Assembly: GCA_030684575.1 (NCBI GenBank)
Contig: JAUXVD010000012.1
Location: 1-64,000, forward strand
Reading direction: 5' to 3'
Length of the DNA stretch: 64,000 bases
DNA from: Nitrospirota bacterium
Lineage (GTDB): Bacteria > Nitrospirota > Nitrospiria > Nitrospirales > Nitrospiraceae
The notes below the pieces were generated by a model. The model did no database searches. It was not told where the DNA came from and was given only the letters and a program-made list of their open reading frames with translations. Below, one piece after another: positions 26,857 to 34,570 of the stretch (positions are counted from its first letter, which is position 1; each line of letters starts with the position of its first letter). The translations under genes and the position numbers were made by a program.

Positions 26857-27243
26857 CTACTGGATGCCGGCCTGGCGCTGAAGCCATCGCACATACTTCA
26901 CGATCTGATCGACGTCATCAGCCGTGGCGCCCTCAATCTTCGGCATGTTGCCATATTCCCAATGGTGCGCCTTGACGCCGTTGGCGGCAGCCCGCTGAAA
27001 CGCGGCATCGCCATGATGGTTCGGTTCGTAGATTTTATGCACCAACGGAGGGCCATGGTCGGTCCCCGCCGCTTGTTTCCCATGACAGGCTGCGCAGTTG
27101 GCGGTGAACTTCGCCTCACCGGCCTGGAATTCCATTGGTACAGGGGCCCCTCCAACCGCTTGCTTCGGCTGCGAGGAATCGCAGGCCACGAGGAGGCCCA
27201 CGAAGAACAGCCACATTCCGATATGAGACCGTGATGTTGTCAT
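26857..27243 (-). CDS. class I c-type cytochrome lipoprotein
   Basis: A 128-residue protein. The N-terminus ends GLLVAC, a lipobox with C21 as lipidated Cys. The haem motif CAACH is at residues 50-54, and the axial Met is probably M100 in YGNMPKIEG. The fold length (about 85 residues after the signal) fits a mono-haem class I cytochrome. It is expected on the outer face of the inner membrane or in the periplasm, carrying electrons. The ATG at 27243 lies four bases after the stop of a 51-residue membrane peptide, so the two are cotranscribed. Partners are not identified. Confidence 0.92.
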   Translation of the reverse strand: MTTSRSHIGMWLFFVGLLVACDSSQPKQAVGGAPVPMEFQAGEAKFTANCAACHGKQAAGTDHGPPLVHKIYEPNHHGDAAFQRAAANGVKAHHWEYGNMPKIEGATADDVDQIVKYVRWLQRQAGIQ

Positions 27244-27247
27244 GTCA

Positions 27248-27403
27248 TCAAGACCGCTGGTCCGGCCCCTTCTGTTGTCCAAACTGATCGCGCAGCATCT
27301 GTTGCGTACGGTGAAGCGTCGTTCGGCGATAGATCCTGGCACCGATCGGCACAAGCACGATCAGGCCAATCGTGAGATACATGAAAAATTCTTCAGGAGA
27401 CAT
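27248..27403 (-). CDS. 51-residue single-pass membrane protein
   Basis: A 51-residue protein, MSPEEFFMYLTIGLIVLVP and onward, with one transmembrane helix (about residues 7-23, LTIGLIVLVPIGARIY) and a basic C-terminal tail (RRTTLHRTQQMLRDQFGQ). It ends 4 bases before the cytochrome c start, and a GGCACG context precedes the ATG without a strong Shine-Dalgarno. Size and topology recall small accessory subunits of respiratory complexes, such as CcoQ-type peptides, but sequence identity to them is not evident. It is probably linked to the cytochrome. Confidence 0.7.
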   Translation of the reverse strand: MSPEEFFMYLTIGLIVLVPIGARIYRRTTLHRTQQMLRDQFGQQKGPDQRS

Positions 27404-27416
27404 CGTGCCACATAGC

Positions 27417-28112
27417 TTACGTTATCGCATATGCGATGGGGTCCACAACCCCAACCTTCGCAAACCCTTCCCGCCGGATCACACAACTATCGCATCGCCC
27501 GCAGGCCTGCGCCCCGACCGGATCGTAACAGCTATGGGTCAAGTGAAACGGCACATGCAGTTCGATGCCCAGCCGGATGATGTCTGCTTTCGTCAGCATC
27601 AGCAAGGGGGCTTTTACTTGTAACTGGCTCCCTGCCACGCCGGCTTTCGTCCCTTCCTTCACCGCCGCTTCAAATGCGCGAATGAATTCGGGCCGACAGT
27701 CCGGATAACCGGAATAGTCCAACACGTTCGCGCCAAAATAGATACTCGACGCGCCGACGACTTCCGCATGCGCGGCCGCAATCGAGAGAAAGATGAGATT
27801 CCGGCCCGGCACATAGGTGACTGGAATGCCCTGGCTGCGCTCGTGACCTGCTCGATCCTTGGGCACGGCCTCCTGGCCGGTCAGCGCCGACCCGCCAATG
27901 GCGCGCAGGTCCAGATACATCACCAGATGGTTCGCCGCGCCCAAAGCGGCGGCAACCTGCCGAGCCCGCTCCACCTCGACGGCATGGCGTTGTCCATAGT
28001 CGATCGTGAGGAAGAAGAGCTCGCCCCCCTCCTGCTTGGCGATCGCCGCGGTGACGGTGGAATCCAGCCCTCCGCTTGCCAGCACGACCGCTCGATGACT
28101 CGGTAGCTTCAT
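27417..28112 (-). CDS. queC: 7-cyano-7-deazaguanine synthase
   Basis: A 231-residue enzyme that converts carboxy-deazaguanine to preQ0 in queuosine synthesis, using ATP and ammonia. The N-terminal PP-loop is VVLASGGLDSTVTAA. Further motifs are TIDYGQRHAVEVERA, YVPGRNLIFLSIAAAHAE, GANVLDYSGYPDCRPEF and the zinc site at the C-terminus, HSCYDP...CGRCDSC. ATG 28112 is chosen because GGGAG lies 8 bases upstream; ATG 28121 would sit too close. It has no other queuosine genes nearby. Confidence 0.95.
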   Translation of the reverse strand: MKLPSHRAVVLASGGLDSTVTAAIAKQEGGELFFLTIDYGQRHAVEVERARQVAAALGAANHLVMYLDLRAIGGSALTGQEAVPKDRAGHERSQGIPVTYVPGRNLIFLSIAAAHAEVVGASSIYFGANVLDYSGYPDCRPEFIRAFEAAVKEGTKAGVAGSQLQVKAPLLMLTKADIIRLGIELHVPFHLTHSCYDPVGAQACGRCDSCVIRREGFAKVGVVDPIAYAIT

Positions 28113-28260
28113 TTCATCCACTCCCGCATACGACGCAGGGTACCAAGGGTGGTCATAGAACGCGAGGCTCGCCTAACGAGAGAACAACCAGCAGGCAGGG
28201 AAAGGACAATTGTGGAAGGGTGAAAATTCAATGATCCCCGCGTATGGGGCAAGGGAGAAT

Positions 28261-28392
28261 ACCGGTCAGGATGCTCAAAAAGCCCGTCCAGCAAGGCCGC
28301 AGACGAATCGAAACCAGAGGCGTACCCTCGGGGGTACGTTGAGGATTTCGATGAGTCGAGAACGAAGCTGGCGGACTTTTTCAGCATCCGGT
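28261..28392. repeat. dispersed palindromic repeat, copy B
   Basis: A 132-bp element of the same family as 22316 and 58106. The outer arms ACCGG (28261) and CCGGT (ending 28392) pair, followed by GGATGCTCAAAAAG against CTTTTTCAGCATCC. The central hairpin is GTACCC-TCGG-GGGTAC. It lies between queC (upstream end) and the 3' end of the DksA-like gene. Confidence 0.88.
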
Positions 28393-28428
28393 GAGGGGAA
28401 GTACTAGACCGATCGCGTGGAGGATCGG

Positions 28429-29007
28429 CTAGTCGCGATCTTCTTCTCGCTCGATTTTCTCCAGCAGCTCTTCTTTCGACTGACATTCGACACAGAGCTT
28501 CGCAAAAGGCACGGCTTCCAATCGTCGTTCGCTGATCTCTACACCGCATTCGGCGCAGATGCCGTAGGTACCTTCGGTCAACCGCGTCAACGCTTCATCG
28601 ATAGCCTGCCGACGGCGATTGCGCATTTCCATCAAGGAAATGCCCAGCTCACGATCGAGGTCCATGAGGGCTTGATCGCCCACGTCGCGTGCAGACTCAA
28701 GCCGCCGCTGCTTATCTTCAATGAGGGATTGCCCCAGACTCCCCTCGATCTCTTTAATGATCTCTTGGCGCTTCCGCATCAGCATCTGCTGAAGAACTTG
28801 GCGGCGGCGCTCCCGGTCTTCGCGTTCTTTGGGCGATTCTTTGGGTTTGGCAGCCAGGGGAGAGACAGCCATGCTGATGGGCTTTTCAACCACCACGACT
28901 TCAGCAGGCTTCGATTTGCTGGCAGGCTTCTCAGTCTTCGCCGCCACCTTAGCCGTCGCCTTCACTGTCGCCACCGGTTTCTTCTTGGCGGGGGTTTTTG
29001 TTGCCAT
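28429..29007 (-). CDS. DksA/TraR-family zinc-finger protein with basic N-terminal tail
   Basis: A 192-residue protein. Residues 1-60 are a Lys/Ala/Pro-rich tail (ATKTPAKKKPVATVK and similar), followed by a coiled-coil (REDRERRRQVLQQMLMRKRQ). The DksA-type C4 zinc finger has CAECG at about residue 157 and CVECQ about 20 residues later. Family members bind the secondary channel of RNA polymerase and modulate initiation. The acidic coiled-coil tip LMDLDRELGISLMEMRNRRR differs from the DxxDxA tip of classical DksA, so true DksA activity is uncertain. The long basic tail is unusual. Confidence 0.88.
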   Translation of the reverse strand: MATKTPAKKKPVATVKATAKVAAKTEKPASKSKPAEVVVVEKPISMAVSPLAAKPKESPKEREDRERRRQVLQQMLMRKRQEIIKEIEGSLGQSLIEDKQRRLESARDVGDQALMDLDRELGISLMEMRNRRRQAIDEALTRLTEGTYGICAECGVEISERRLEAVPFAKLCVECQSKEELLEKIEREEDRD

Positions 29008-29116
29008 GACAGATCCTACTCCTGGGGTAAACGTCGAATAGCCGAAAAAAGTTCGGCATTCATATCACGGCGCTAGGATCTTTGACAAGACCTTGTAGTG
29101 TGGGTGCTGGGAGGCC

Positions 29117-29641
29117 CTAGGGGTAGAGGATCGTTGAATGGATGGGGTGACCGGCCAGCTTGTCTCGGCCTTTCAGGCCCTTAAGCTCGACGAGAAAATC
29201 GAGCCCGGCAATCTCGCCGCCCAATTGTCGAATGAGAGACACCGTCGCAGCTGCCGTGCCCCCCGTGGCCAGTAAGTCATCCACAATCAAGACGCGCTCC
29301 CCCACCGCAATCGCATCGCGGTGGATGGCCAGGGAGTTCGATCCGTATTCAAGACTATATTTGACTTCAAAACAGTCAGCCGGTAATTTCCCAGGCTTCC
29401 GGACCAGCACGAACCCGGCGTTCAATCGGTCCGCCAAGATCCCACCAAAAATAAACCCACGCGATTCAATCCCGATGACTTTGGTGATTCGCTGCCCCTG
29501 ATAAAAGGCGGTCAACTCATCGGCAATCGACGACAAAGCGCGAGCATCTTTGAGCAGCGTGGTGATGTCGTAGAAGAGGATCCCAGGCTTGGGAAAGTCG
29601 GGAACTTCGCGGATGAGGGCGTGATAATTGATAGCGGACAT
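29117..29641 (-). CDS. apt: adenine phosphoribosyltransferase
   Basis: A 174-residue salvage enzyme that makes AMP from adenine and PRPP. Motifs: [20 protein letters not shown] at the N-terminus, [12 protein letters not shown], the [10 protein letters not shown] loop and the PRPP-binding [16 protein letters not shown]. The length equals the normal Apt. The start ATG lies 3 bases after the stop of the sigma-factor gene, so the two are cotranscribed. Confidence 0.96.
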   Translation of the reverse strand: MSAINYHALIREVPDFPKPGILFYDITTLLKDARALSSIADELTAFYQGQRITKVIGIESRGFIFGGILADRLNAGFVLVRKPGKLPADCFEVKYSLEYGSNSLAIHRDAIAVGERVLIVDDLLATGGTAAATVSLIRQLGGEIAGLDFLVELKGLKGRDKLAGHPIHSTILYP

Positions 29642-29644
29642 CGA

Positions 29645-30616
29645 TCAGAGCAAATCGGATTGTGTCATGGTTCTGCGCTCAATGGTATGGCGCAAACGCG
29701 CCAAGGCGGCCATTTCAATCTGCCGGACCCGCTCACGGGTCAACCCCATCTCCCGGCCGATTTCTTCCAACGTTTTGGCCTCACTCCCATCGAGCCCGAA
29801 GCGCGACACAATAACAGTTTGCTCCTTCTCAGGCAACTCCTTTACCCACTCCATCATCTCGGCCCGGCGCATGACCCCTTCGGCCGTATCGGCAGGCGAA
29901 ATACAGGACGAGTCTTCAATCACATCGCGCAAGAATGTATCCGCGCCGTCGTTGATCGGACTATCCAACGAACAGGTCGTGCGAACCACTTGCCTCAGAT
30001 CCAACACCTCTTCGTCCGTCGTCTTCATCTTGGCCGCGACTTCCGATGCGGTCGGTTCTCGCCCAAGTTCCTGAACCAGCGCCTCCACTTTGCCCAGATA
30101 ACGATTCAGCCGCTCGACGACATGCACCGGCAGCCGCACGAGTTTGCCCTGATTGATGATGGCGCGTTCGATGTATTGCCTGATCCACCAGGAGGCGTAG
30201 GTACTAAACCGAAACCCGCGCTTGTAGTTGAATTTCTCGACGGCCTTGATGAGCCCGAGATTGCCCTCTTCGATGACATCGGAAAAGGGGAACCCTCGAT
30301 GCATATACCGTTTGCCGATGCTGATCACCAGACGGAGATTCGATTCGATCATCTCTTGGCGCGCCTGCTCGTCGCCCGCCATGACGCGCTTACCCAATTG
30401 TTGTTCTTGCTTAAACGTCAGCAAGGTCGAGTGGCGAACCTCGCGCAAGTAACACTTGAGGGTATCTAGTCCTTCGGAGCGTTGGCTTGTCCGTTCTTCT
30501 TCCACCGACGATTCATCCACTTCCGGCGACGACGCGGCGACTTCCTCGTCGTCACGATCGGCGACGTGTCGGCGCGCTTCGCCCGAACTATGTAGCTCCT
30601 CGCCTCCTCGCGCCAT
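29645..30616 (-). CDS. sigma-70 family factor, group 2 (RpoS-like)
   Basis: A 323-residue sigma factor. An acidic 45-residue N-terminus precedes region 1.2 ([17 protein letters not shown]). Region 2 has [39 protein letters not shown] and [20 protein letters not shown]. Region 3 has [17 protein letters not shown], and region 4 has [17 protein letters not shown] with the helix-turn-helix [17 protein letters not shown]. The long region 1.1 of RpoD is missing, so it is a group 2 alternative sigma rather than the housekeeping factor. It is first in an operon with apt. Confidence 0.92.
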   Translation of the reverse strand: MARGGEELHSSGEARRHVADRDDEEVAASSPEVDESSVEEERTSQRSEGLDTLKCYLREVRHSTLLTFKQEQQLGKRVMAGDEQARQEMIESNLRLVISIGKRYMHRGFPFSDVIEEGNLGLIKAVEKFNYKRGFRFSTYASWWIRQYIERAIINQGKLVRLPVHVVERLNRYLGKVEALVQELGREPTASEVAAKMKTTDEEVLDLRQVVRTTCSLDSPINDGADTFLRDVIEDSSCISPADTAEGVMRRAEMMEWVKELPEKEQTVIVSRFGLDGSEAKTLEEIGREMGLTRERVRQIEMAALARLRHTIERRTMTQSDLL

Positions 30617-30643
30617 CTGTTCCTTCGCTCCTACGTTGTTCGC

Positions 30644-30940
30644 TCAGTACCACACTTGAAAATCTGAAAATCGCCCGGTCGCCGGACTCCACTCCACTTC
30701 GACCTCTGTTACTCGCGACGCCGGCGGTCCAACCTTGGCCTCTTCGATCAGCAACACAATCTGTTCTTTGGTGCCTTCAACTTCAAGCTCGACTCGGCCA
30801 TCATCAAGATTCCTGACACCACCGTAGAGGCCTCGTTGCGAGGCCACCCGAAACGCAAATGCTCGATACCCGACCCCCTGCACTCGCCCCTTCACATACA
30901 ACTTTGCCCGGCATGCTATCGGTTCAGTCGGTTCGGCCAT
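30644..30940 (-). CDS. acyP: acylphosphatase
   Basis: A 98-residue protein with the acylphosphatase signature: KLYVKGRVQGVGYRAF (phosphate loop with Arg) and GGVRNLDDGRVELEVEG (catalytic Asn in RNLDDG). It hydrolyses carboxyl-phosphate bonds in the cytoplasm. The ATG at 30940 is preferred; an upstream TTG start would add nine residues. It ends 27 bases before the sigma-factor start and could share a transcript with it. Confidence 0.93.
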   Translation of the reverse strand: MAEPTEPIACRAKLYVKGRVQGVGYRAFAFRVASQRGLYGGVRNLDDGRVELEVEGTKEQIVLLIEEAKVGPPASRVTEVEVEWSPATGRFSDFQVWY

Positions 30941-31226
30941 ACAACCAGGTAGACGCGGGGTTTCCAAATCAGTCTATCCAACGAACGGATACTCTCACAC
31001 CTCTACAGAGGCGTCACGCGATTTGCGATTCGGCGCGAGTAAATTTCACATACTGGTTCACAAAATAAAAAATGGATGGGCGGCGAGACGTTCGATCTGC
31101 GTGAAACGCACAGGCAACATTCGGGGCGAGATCACTGGAGAAGGAGAACGGAAACGTTGGAGGGGGTTATTCGCCCGCATCAGGTGTGCGAACACAACCA
31201 TGAGCGAACGATACAAACCGGTTCTG

Positions 31227-31305
<79 letters not shown>

Positions 31306-31343
31306 ACAAAAAGAACAGCACCACCGAGCGAGGGGGGATTGTC

Positions 31344-32447
31344 TTACATCAGAGGGTCAAAACGCAAGCCATGCGCATCGGCCACTCCCCGGCAAGTAAC
31401 TTTTCCGCCTGACAGGTTCACACCCTTCGCCAAACCAGCGTCTGCCCGGGTGGCTTCCGCCACGCCCAGCGAGGCCAACCGCAGCAGATACGGGAGCGTT
31501 TCGTTCGTCAAGGCGACGGTCGATGTGCGAGGAACGATCCCCGGCATGTTCGCCACGCAATAATGGAGCACCTCATCCACGACATAGACCGGGTCAGAAT
31601 GGGTCGTGGGTTTCGTCGTCTCGAAGCATCCGCCTTGATCGACCGCGACATCCACCACCACAGATCCTGGTTTCATGCGCGCGACCAATGCCCGTGAGAC
31701 CAGCTTGGGCGCGAGAGCTCCAGCCACGAGCACCGCCCCGATCACCAGATCGGCAACCATCACGGATTCCTCAATCGCAGCCTGGGAGGAGGCACGCGTC
31801 ACAATGCGGCCCCGATACAATTCATCGAGTGCCCGCAGCCGTTCAAGGTCGAGATCGATCACGGTCACCTGAGCCCCCATCCCAACCGCAATCCGAGTCG
31901 CGGCACTCCCGACCACCCCAGCCCCCAACACTACGACCTTTCCCGGCTCCACGCCAGGCACACCGGCCAAGAGCAGCCCGCGCCCGCCTTGCGTCTTCTC
32001 CAGATAACGCGCGCCGATCTGCACCGACATGCGCCCCGCGATTTCGCTCATCGGCTTGAGCATCGGCAACGCGCCGTCTTTAGCCTCGATCGTTTCGTAC
32101 GCAATCGCCGTAATCTTTGTATTCAACAGGGTCTTGGTCAGCTCTGGAAGAGAGGCCAGGTGGAGATAGGTGAATAGAACGTGGCCGGGACGAAAGAGCG
32201 CACATTCGGACAGGAGCGGCTCCTTGACCTTTACAATCAGCGTCGAGCGCTCAAACAATTGCTCTTTTGATGTGGCCAGGGTCGCGCCCGCGCTCTGATA
32301 ATTGACGTCCGAGTATCCGCTGCCGACTCCAGCCGAGGGCTCAACCACAATTTCGTGGCCGGCCTGACGCAAGGCCCGCACCCCATCGGGCGTGACACTG
32401 ACTCGATATTCATGATCCTTAATCTCTTTTGGCACCCCGATGACCAT
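31344..32447 (-). CDS. ald: alanine dehydrogenase
   Basis: A 367-residue NAD-dependent enzyme interconverting alanine and pyruvate plus ammonia. It begins [20 protein letters not shown]. It has [22 protein letters not shown], the nucleotide-binding [20 protein letters not shown], and [20 protein letters not shown] with the [20 protein letters not shown] segment that defines Ald. The ATG at 32447 follows GGAGGGA and matches the family start; the open frame extends 77 codons further but over non-coding sequence. Stand-alone gene; likely used in ammonium assimilation or alanine use. Confidence 0.95.
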   Translation of the reverse strand: MVIGVPKEIKDHEYRVSVTPDGVRALRQAGHEIVVEPSAGVGSGYSDVNYQSAGATLATSKEQLFERSTLIVKVKEPLLSECALFRPGHVLFTYLHLASLPELTKTLLNTKITAIAYETIEAKDGALPMLKPMSEIAGRMSVQIGARYLEKTQGGRGLLLAGVPGVEPGKVVVLGAGVVGSAATRIAVGMGAQVTVIDLDLERLRALDELYRGRIVTRASSQAAIEESVMVADLVIGAVLVAGALAPKLVSRALVARMKPGSVVVDVAVDQGGCFETTKPTTHSDPVYVVDEVLHYCVANMPGIVPRTSTVALTNETLPYLLRLASLGVAEATRADAGLAKGVNLSGGKVTCRGVADAHGLRFDPLM

Positions 32448-32550
32448 GGTCGTTCCCTCCTCGCAAAACTCCTTCGCCGACATCTCAGTCCATTCTGCTA
32501 CAACGCTGATAAAAATGCACCGACTGTCTCTCGCGAACCGGCCCATCGGG

Positions 32551-32580
32551 TGGACAGTGCGCGCGGGCCTAGTGTAAGAT
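32551..32580 (+). promoter_or_regulatory. promoter of the iron-sulfur gene cluster
   Basis: TGGACA (32551-32556) and TAAGAT (32575-32580) are 18 bases apart. The predicted start near 32587 gives a leader of about 33 nt ending in GGAGG (32611-32615), four bases before the ATG at 32620. Confidence 0.55.
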
Positions 32581-32619
32581 TCGCCCCTCTTCAGCTCACG
32601 ATCGACAGAGGGAGGCTCT

Positions 32620-33006
32620 ATGGATTCCGCAGCTGGATCATCCTGCAACGCCTGCGGCGCGACCGGCACCGCACTCATGAAATTATCGCTCGGGAAGGAC
32701 TTTTTTGGCCGGACCTACGACCGCCTGTCCCCCTCGACCGATCAAAGCCCGAAATGGTACTGCGAAGGCTGTTCGATGCAGAAAAATCTCCAGCGAGACT
32801 TTCGCGATATCAGTGGGGAATTCGATAAACTTTCAGCCGGGCAGGGCTCAGCCCTGTCCGACCAAGAAGAGTTTCAACGGGCCTCGCTACGGCTACGTGA
32901 AATCACCGCGATTCTCACCGGCACGTCGACGCACTCCCCATTTCTGACCTCTGCCGACGTTACCCAACTCATCGGCCGCATGCACACCGTCACGATGCCT
33001 GCCTAA
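32620..33006 (+). CDS. zinc-ribbon-like protein, first gene of iron-sulfur cluster
   Basis: A 128-residue cytoplasmic protein. It has two CxxC knuckles, CNAC (residues 9-12) and CEGC (about 48-51), separated by about 35 residues, which could form a zinc ribbon or hold an iron-sulfur cluster. The C-terminal half is helical (EFQRASLRLREITAILTG). A GGAGG site precedes the ATG. It is the first of four same-strand genes with short gaps or overlaps, two of which are ferredoxins. No family recognised. Confidence 0.78.
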   Translation: MDSAAGSSCNACGATGTALMKLSLGKDFFGRTYDRLSPSTDQSPKWYCEGCSMQKNLQRDFRDISGEFDKLSAGQGSALSDQEEFQRASLRLREITAILTGTSTHSPFLTSADVTQLIGRMHTVTMPA

Positions 33007-33020
33007 CTGGGAGTCAATTC

Positions 33021-33371
33021 ATGCCCGGATTCAAGAGACATATTTTCGTCTGCACCAACCAGCGTTCACCGGACGATCCCCGTGGGAGCTGCTCCAAACT
33101 GGGGTCCGAAGCCCTCCATGCCCACTTCAAGCAAGAAGCGAAACGTCTGGACCTGAAAGACGTCGTCCGCGCCAATAAAGCGGGGTGCCTGGATCGTTGT
33201 GCAGAAGGGCCGAGCGTGGTGATCTATCCTGAAGGCGTGTGGTATCAAGTCAAGACCAATGCCGACGTGACAGAAATCATGGAGCACCACGTCGTCAAGG
33301 GCGAAGTCGTGACCCGTCTCGTCATGCCCGACCACCCAATTCCCACGATACTCCCTCCGCTCACATTGTAG
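33021..33371 (+). CDS. thioredoxin-like [2Fe-2S] ferredoxin
   Basis: A 116-residue protein of the Clostridium-pasteurianum-2Fe-type/NuoE-like fold. It begins KRHIFVCTNQRSPDDPRGSC (first Cys pair of the cluster), with NKAGCLDRCAEGPSVVIYP giving the second pair, and YPEGVWYQVKTNADVTEIME, the usual C-terminal part of this family. It binds one [2Fe-2S] cluster and transfers electrons in the cytoplasm. GGGAG lies 7 bases before the ATG. It shares the transcript with the Zn-ribbon gene and the [4Fe-4S] gene. Confidence 0.93.
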   Translation: MPGFKRHIFVCTNQRSPDDPRGSCSKLGSEALHAHFKQEAKRLDLKDVVRANKAGCLDRCAEGPSVVIYPEGVWYQVKTNADVTEIMEHHVVKGEVVTRLVMPDHPIPTILPPLTL

Positions 33372-33392
33372 CGTCGACCGAAAAGGATGCTG

Positions 33393-33806
33393 ATGGCCGT
33401 CGAAGAAAAATGGAAAGCCAACCTGGAAAAGGTGGCCTTCATGAAGCAGTTTCCAGGATTGCTCGGGAACTGGGAAACCTTGGCGGAGAAGACCGTCAAA
33501 GCCGTCATCCCCCTCAAGGGGAAACAGGGAGCCGCGGTGCTCGTCTTCACCGACGGCACCTTTACGATCGTCCCCCCAATGGCGCCGGAGCCCTATGAGA
33601 TCGGCGAGGCCCTGACGGTGGCACGGGCACTCCTCGAACCAGCGCACCAGCAGGCCTATATGGAATACGATCGGCTGGCCAAGAAAGACAAAGACGCCCT
33701 GATGTCTGCCAGAGCCGACAAGATCCTGGGAGCGATTCAGAACAATCTGGAACAGATTCCAGAACTGAAGGATCGCCTGAAGGAACTTGTGAAGGAGTGG
33801 AAGTGA
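33393..33806 (+). CDS. conserved protein of unknown function in the iron-sulfur cluster operon
   Basis: A 137-residue protein without cysteines, signal peptide or membrane segments. Its N-terminus is VEEKWKANLEKVAFMKQFPG. A beta-rich middle (GAAVLVFTDGTFTIVPPMAP) is followed by a long helical tail (ADKILGAIQNNLEQIPELKD). The ATG at 33393 is chosen because AAAGG lies 6 bases upstream. Its stop overlaps the next start by 4 bases. It probably accompanies the two ferredoxins, but its task is unknown. Confidence 0.8.
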   Translation: MAVEEKWKANLEKVAFMKQFPGLLGNWETLAEKTVKAVIPLKGKQGAAVLVFTDGTFTIVPPMAPEPYEIGEALTVARALLEPAHQQAYMEYDRLAKKDKDALMSARADKILGAIQNNLEQIPELKDRLKELVKEWK

Positions 33807-34102
33807 GCGACAGCCTCCCCAACAGAAACATGTTCGACATCTTTTCCCAAGGTCTCTTTGAAGGAGTCAAGCCTATGATGATCATTCGCGATCACCTCGT
33901 CCGCCATCCAGACCGCTGCACGCACCAGGGTATTTGTATGCCCATCTGCCCAACCGGCGCCTGGCTCTCGACCCCTCCCTACAAGTTCGATCCTTCCCGC
34001 TGCCTGGAGAGCTGCCGCCTCTGTTTGGACGCCTGTCCCTCGCAAGCGATCTACGGGGTGTTCAAGAAGGGCGAGAAGATGTTGGAGCCGCAAAAAAAGT
34101 AG
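33803..34102 (+). CDS. two-cluster 4Fe-4S-type ferredoxin with one Cys replaced
   Basis: A 99-residue protein starting at a GTG (overlapping the previous stop) with AAGGAG five bases before it. The N-terminal 30 residues are an extension. The first cluster motif is RCTHQGICMPICP, the second CLESCRLCLDACP. In ordinary two-cluster ferredoxins the first reads CxxCxxCxxxCP; here the second Cys is Gln, which suggests a [3Fe-4S] centre or no cluster there. The second motif has an extra residue between its first two Cys. An electron carrier role with the [2Fe-2S] ferredoxin is inferred. Confidence 0.87.
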   Translation: MSDSLPNRNMFDIFSQGLFEGVKPMMIIRDHLVRHPDRCTHQGICMPICPTGAWLSTPPYKFDPSRCLESCRLCLDACPSQAIYGVFKKGEKMLEPQKK

Positions 34103-34103
34103 C

Positions 34104-34280
34104 GTCTGGCGAAAAGAGTTCGAGGCTTCCACGCCTCCGGAGCGGCTGAGGCAGCGAGGGGGAGCGGAAGCCTTCGGAATTTCCCTCGCGGACTCGGTCA
34201 GTTTCCGCTTTCCTTCTCCCTCGCCGCCTCAACTCCTTCGCTCCTTCGGCAAAATCGCCTCGAAACTCTTCTCGCCAGAC
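34104..34280. repeat. large imperfect inverted repeat after the ferredoxin operon
   Basis: The sequence GTCTGGCGAAAAGAGTTCG at 34104 reappears as its near reverse complement ending at 34280 (CGAAACTCTTCTCGCCAGAC). Inside, AGCGAGGGGGAGCGGAAG is mirrored by CTTTCCTTCTCCCTCGC, so about 70 bases of each arm pair imperfectly around a GC-rich centre. It begins 2 bases after the stop of the 33803 gene and may act as a terminator-like or mobile palindromic element. The following 290 bases to 34570 hold no gene I can support. Confidence 0.75.
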
Positions 34281-34570
34281 ATACATGGAAAACACGAACG
34301 AAACTCTTACCCCTGGTTGGACGCGCGCAGTGGGGGATCAGCCAATCCACCCCTTGAAAGAGACAAAGAGAAAAGAAAGAGCCCTGTCAGCTTCCGCCTT
34401 CCTACCCCCTAACCCAAGCTCACGATTAAGCACTTCCGGCGGGAGTCCTCGCCAGGGCCCTACCACAACCTTGTGAGAGTCCTATGGAGAAAACACAGGC
34501 AGAAATCAGAACGGCTCTGATCAGCAGGGCTGCCAGATGGGTAGCCCTGCTAGCTCACGTGAAGCTTGGG

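Noticed and set aside
27248-27403. Assignment of the 51-residue peptide as CcoQ.
   Set aside because: Only size and topology agree; no cbb3 oxidase genes are nearby.
28109-28549. Open frame on the minus strand coding for SFVLDSSKSSTYPRGYASGF and similar peptides, as also at 58168-58554.
   Set aside because: It is the translation of the palindromic repeat; the same peptide arises at each repeat copy and has no independent start or homologous protein.
34285-34476. A 63-codon plus-strand frame after the ferredoxin operon.
   Set aside because: Ser/Pro-rich random-looking composition and no ribosome-binding site.
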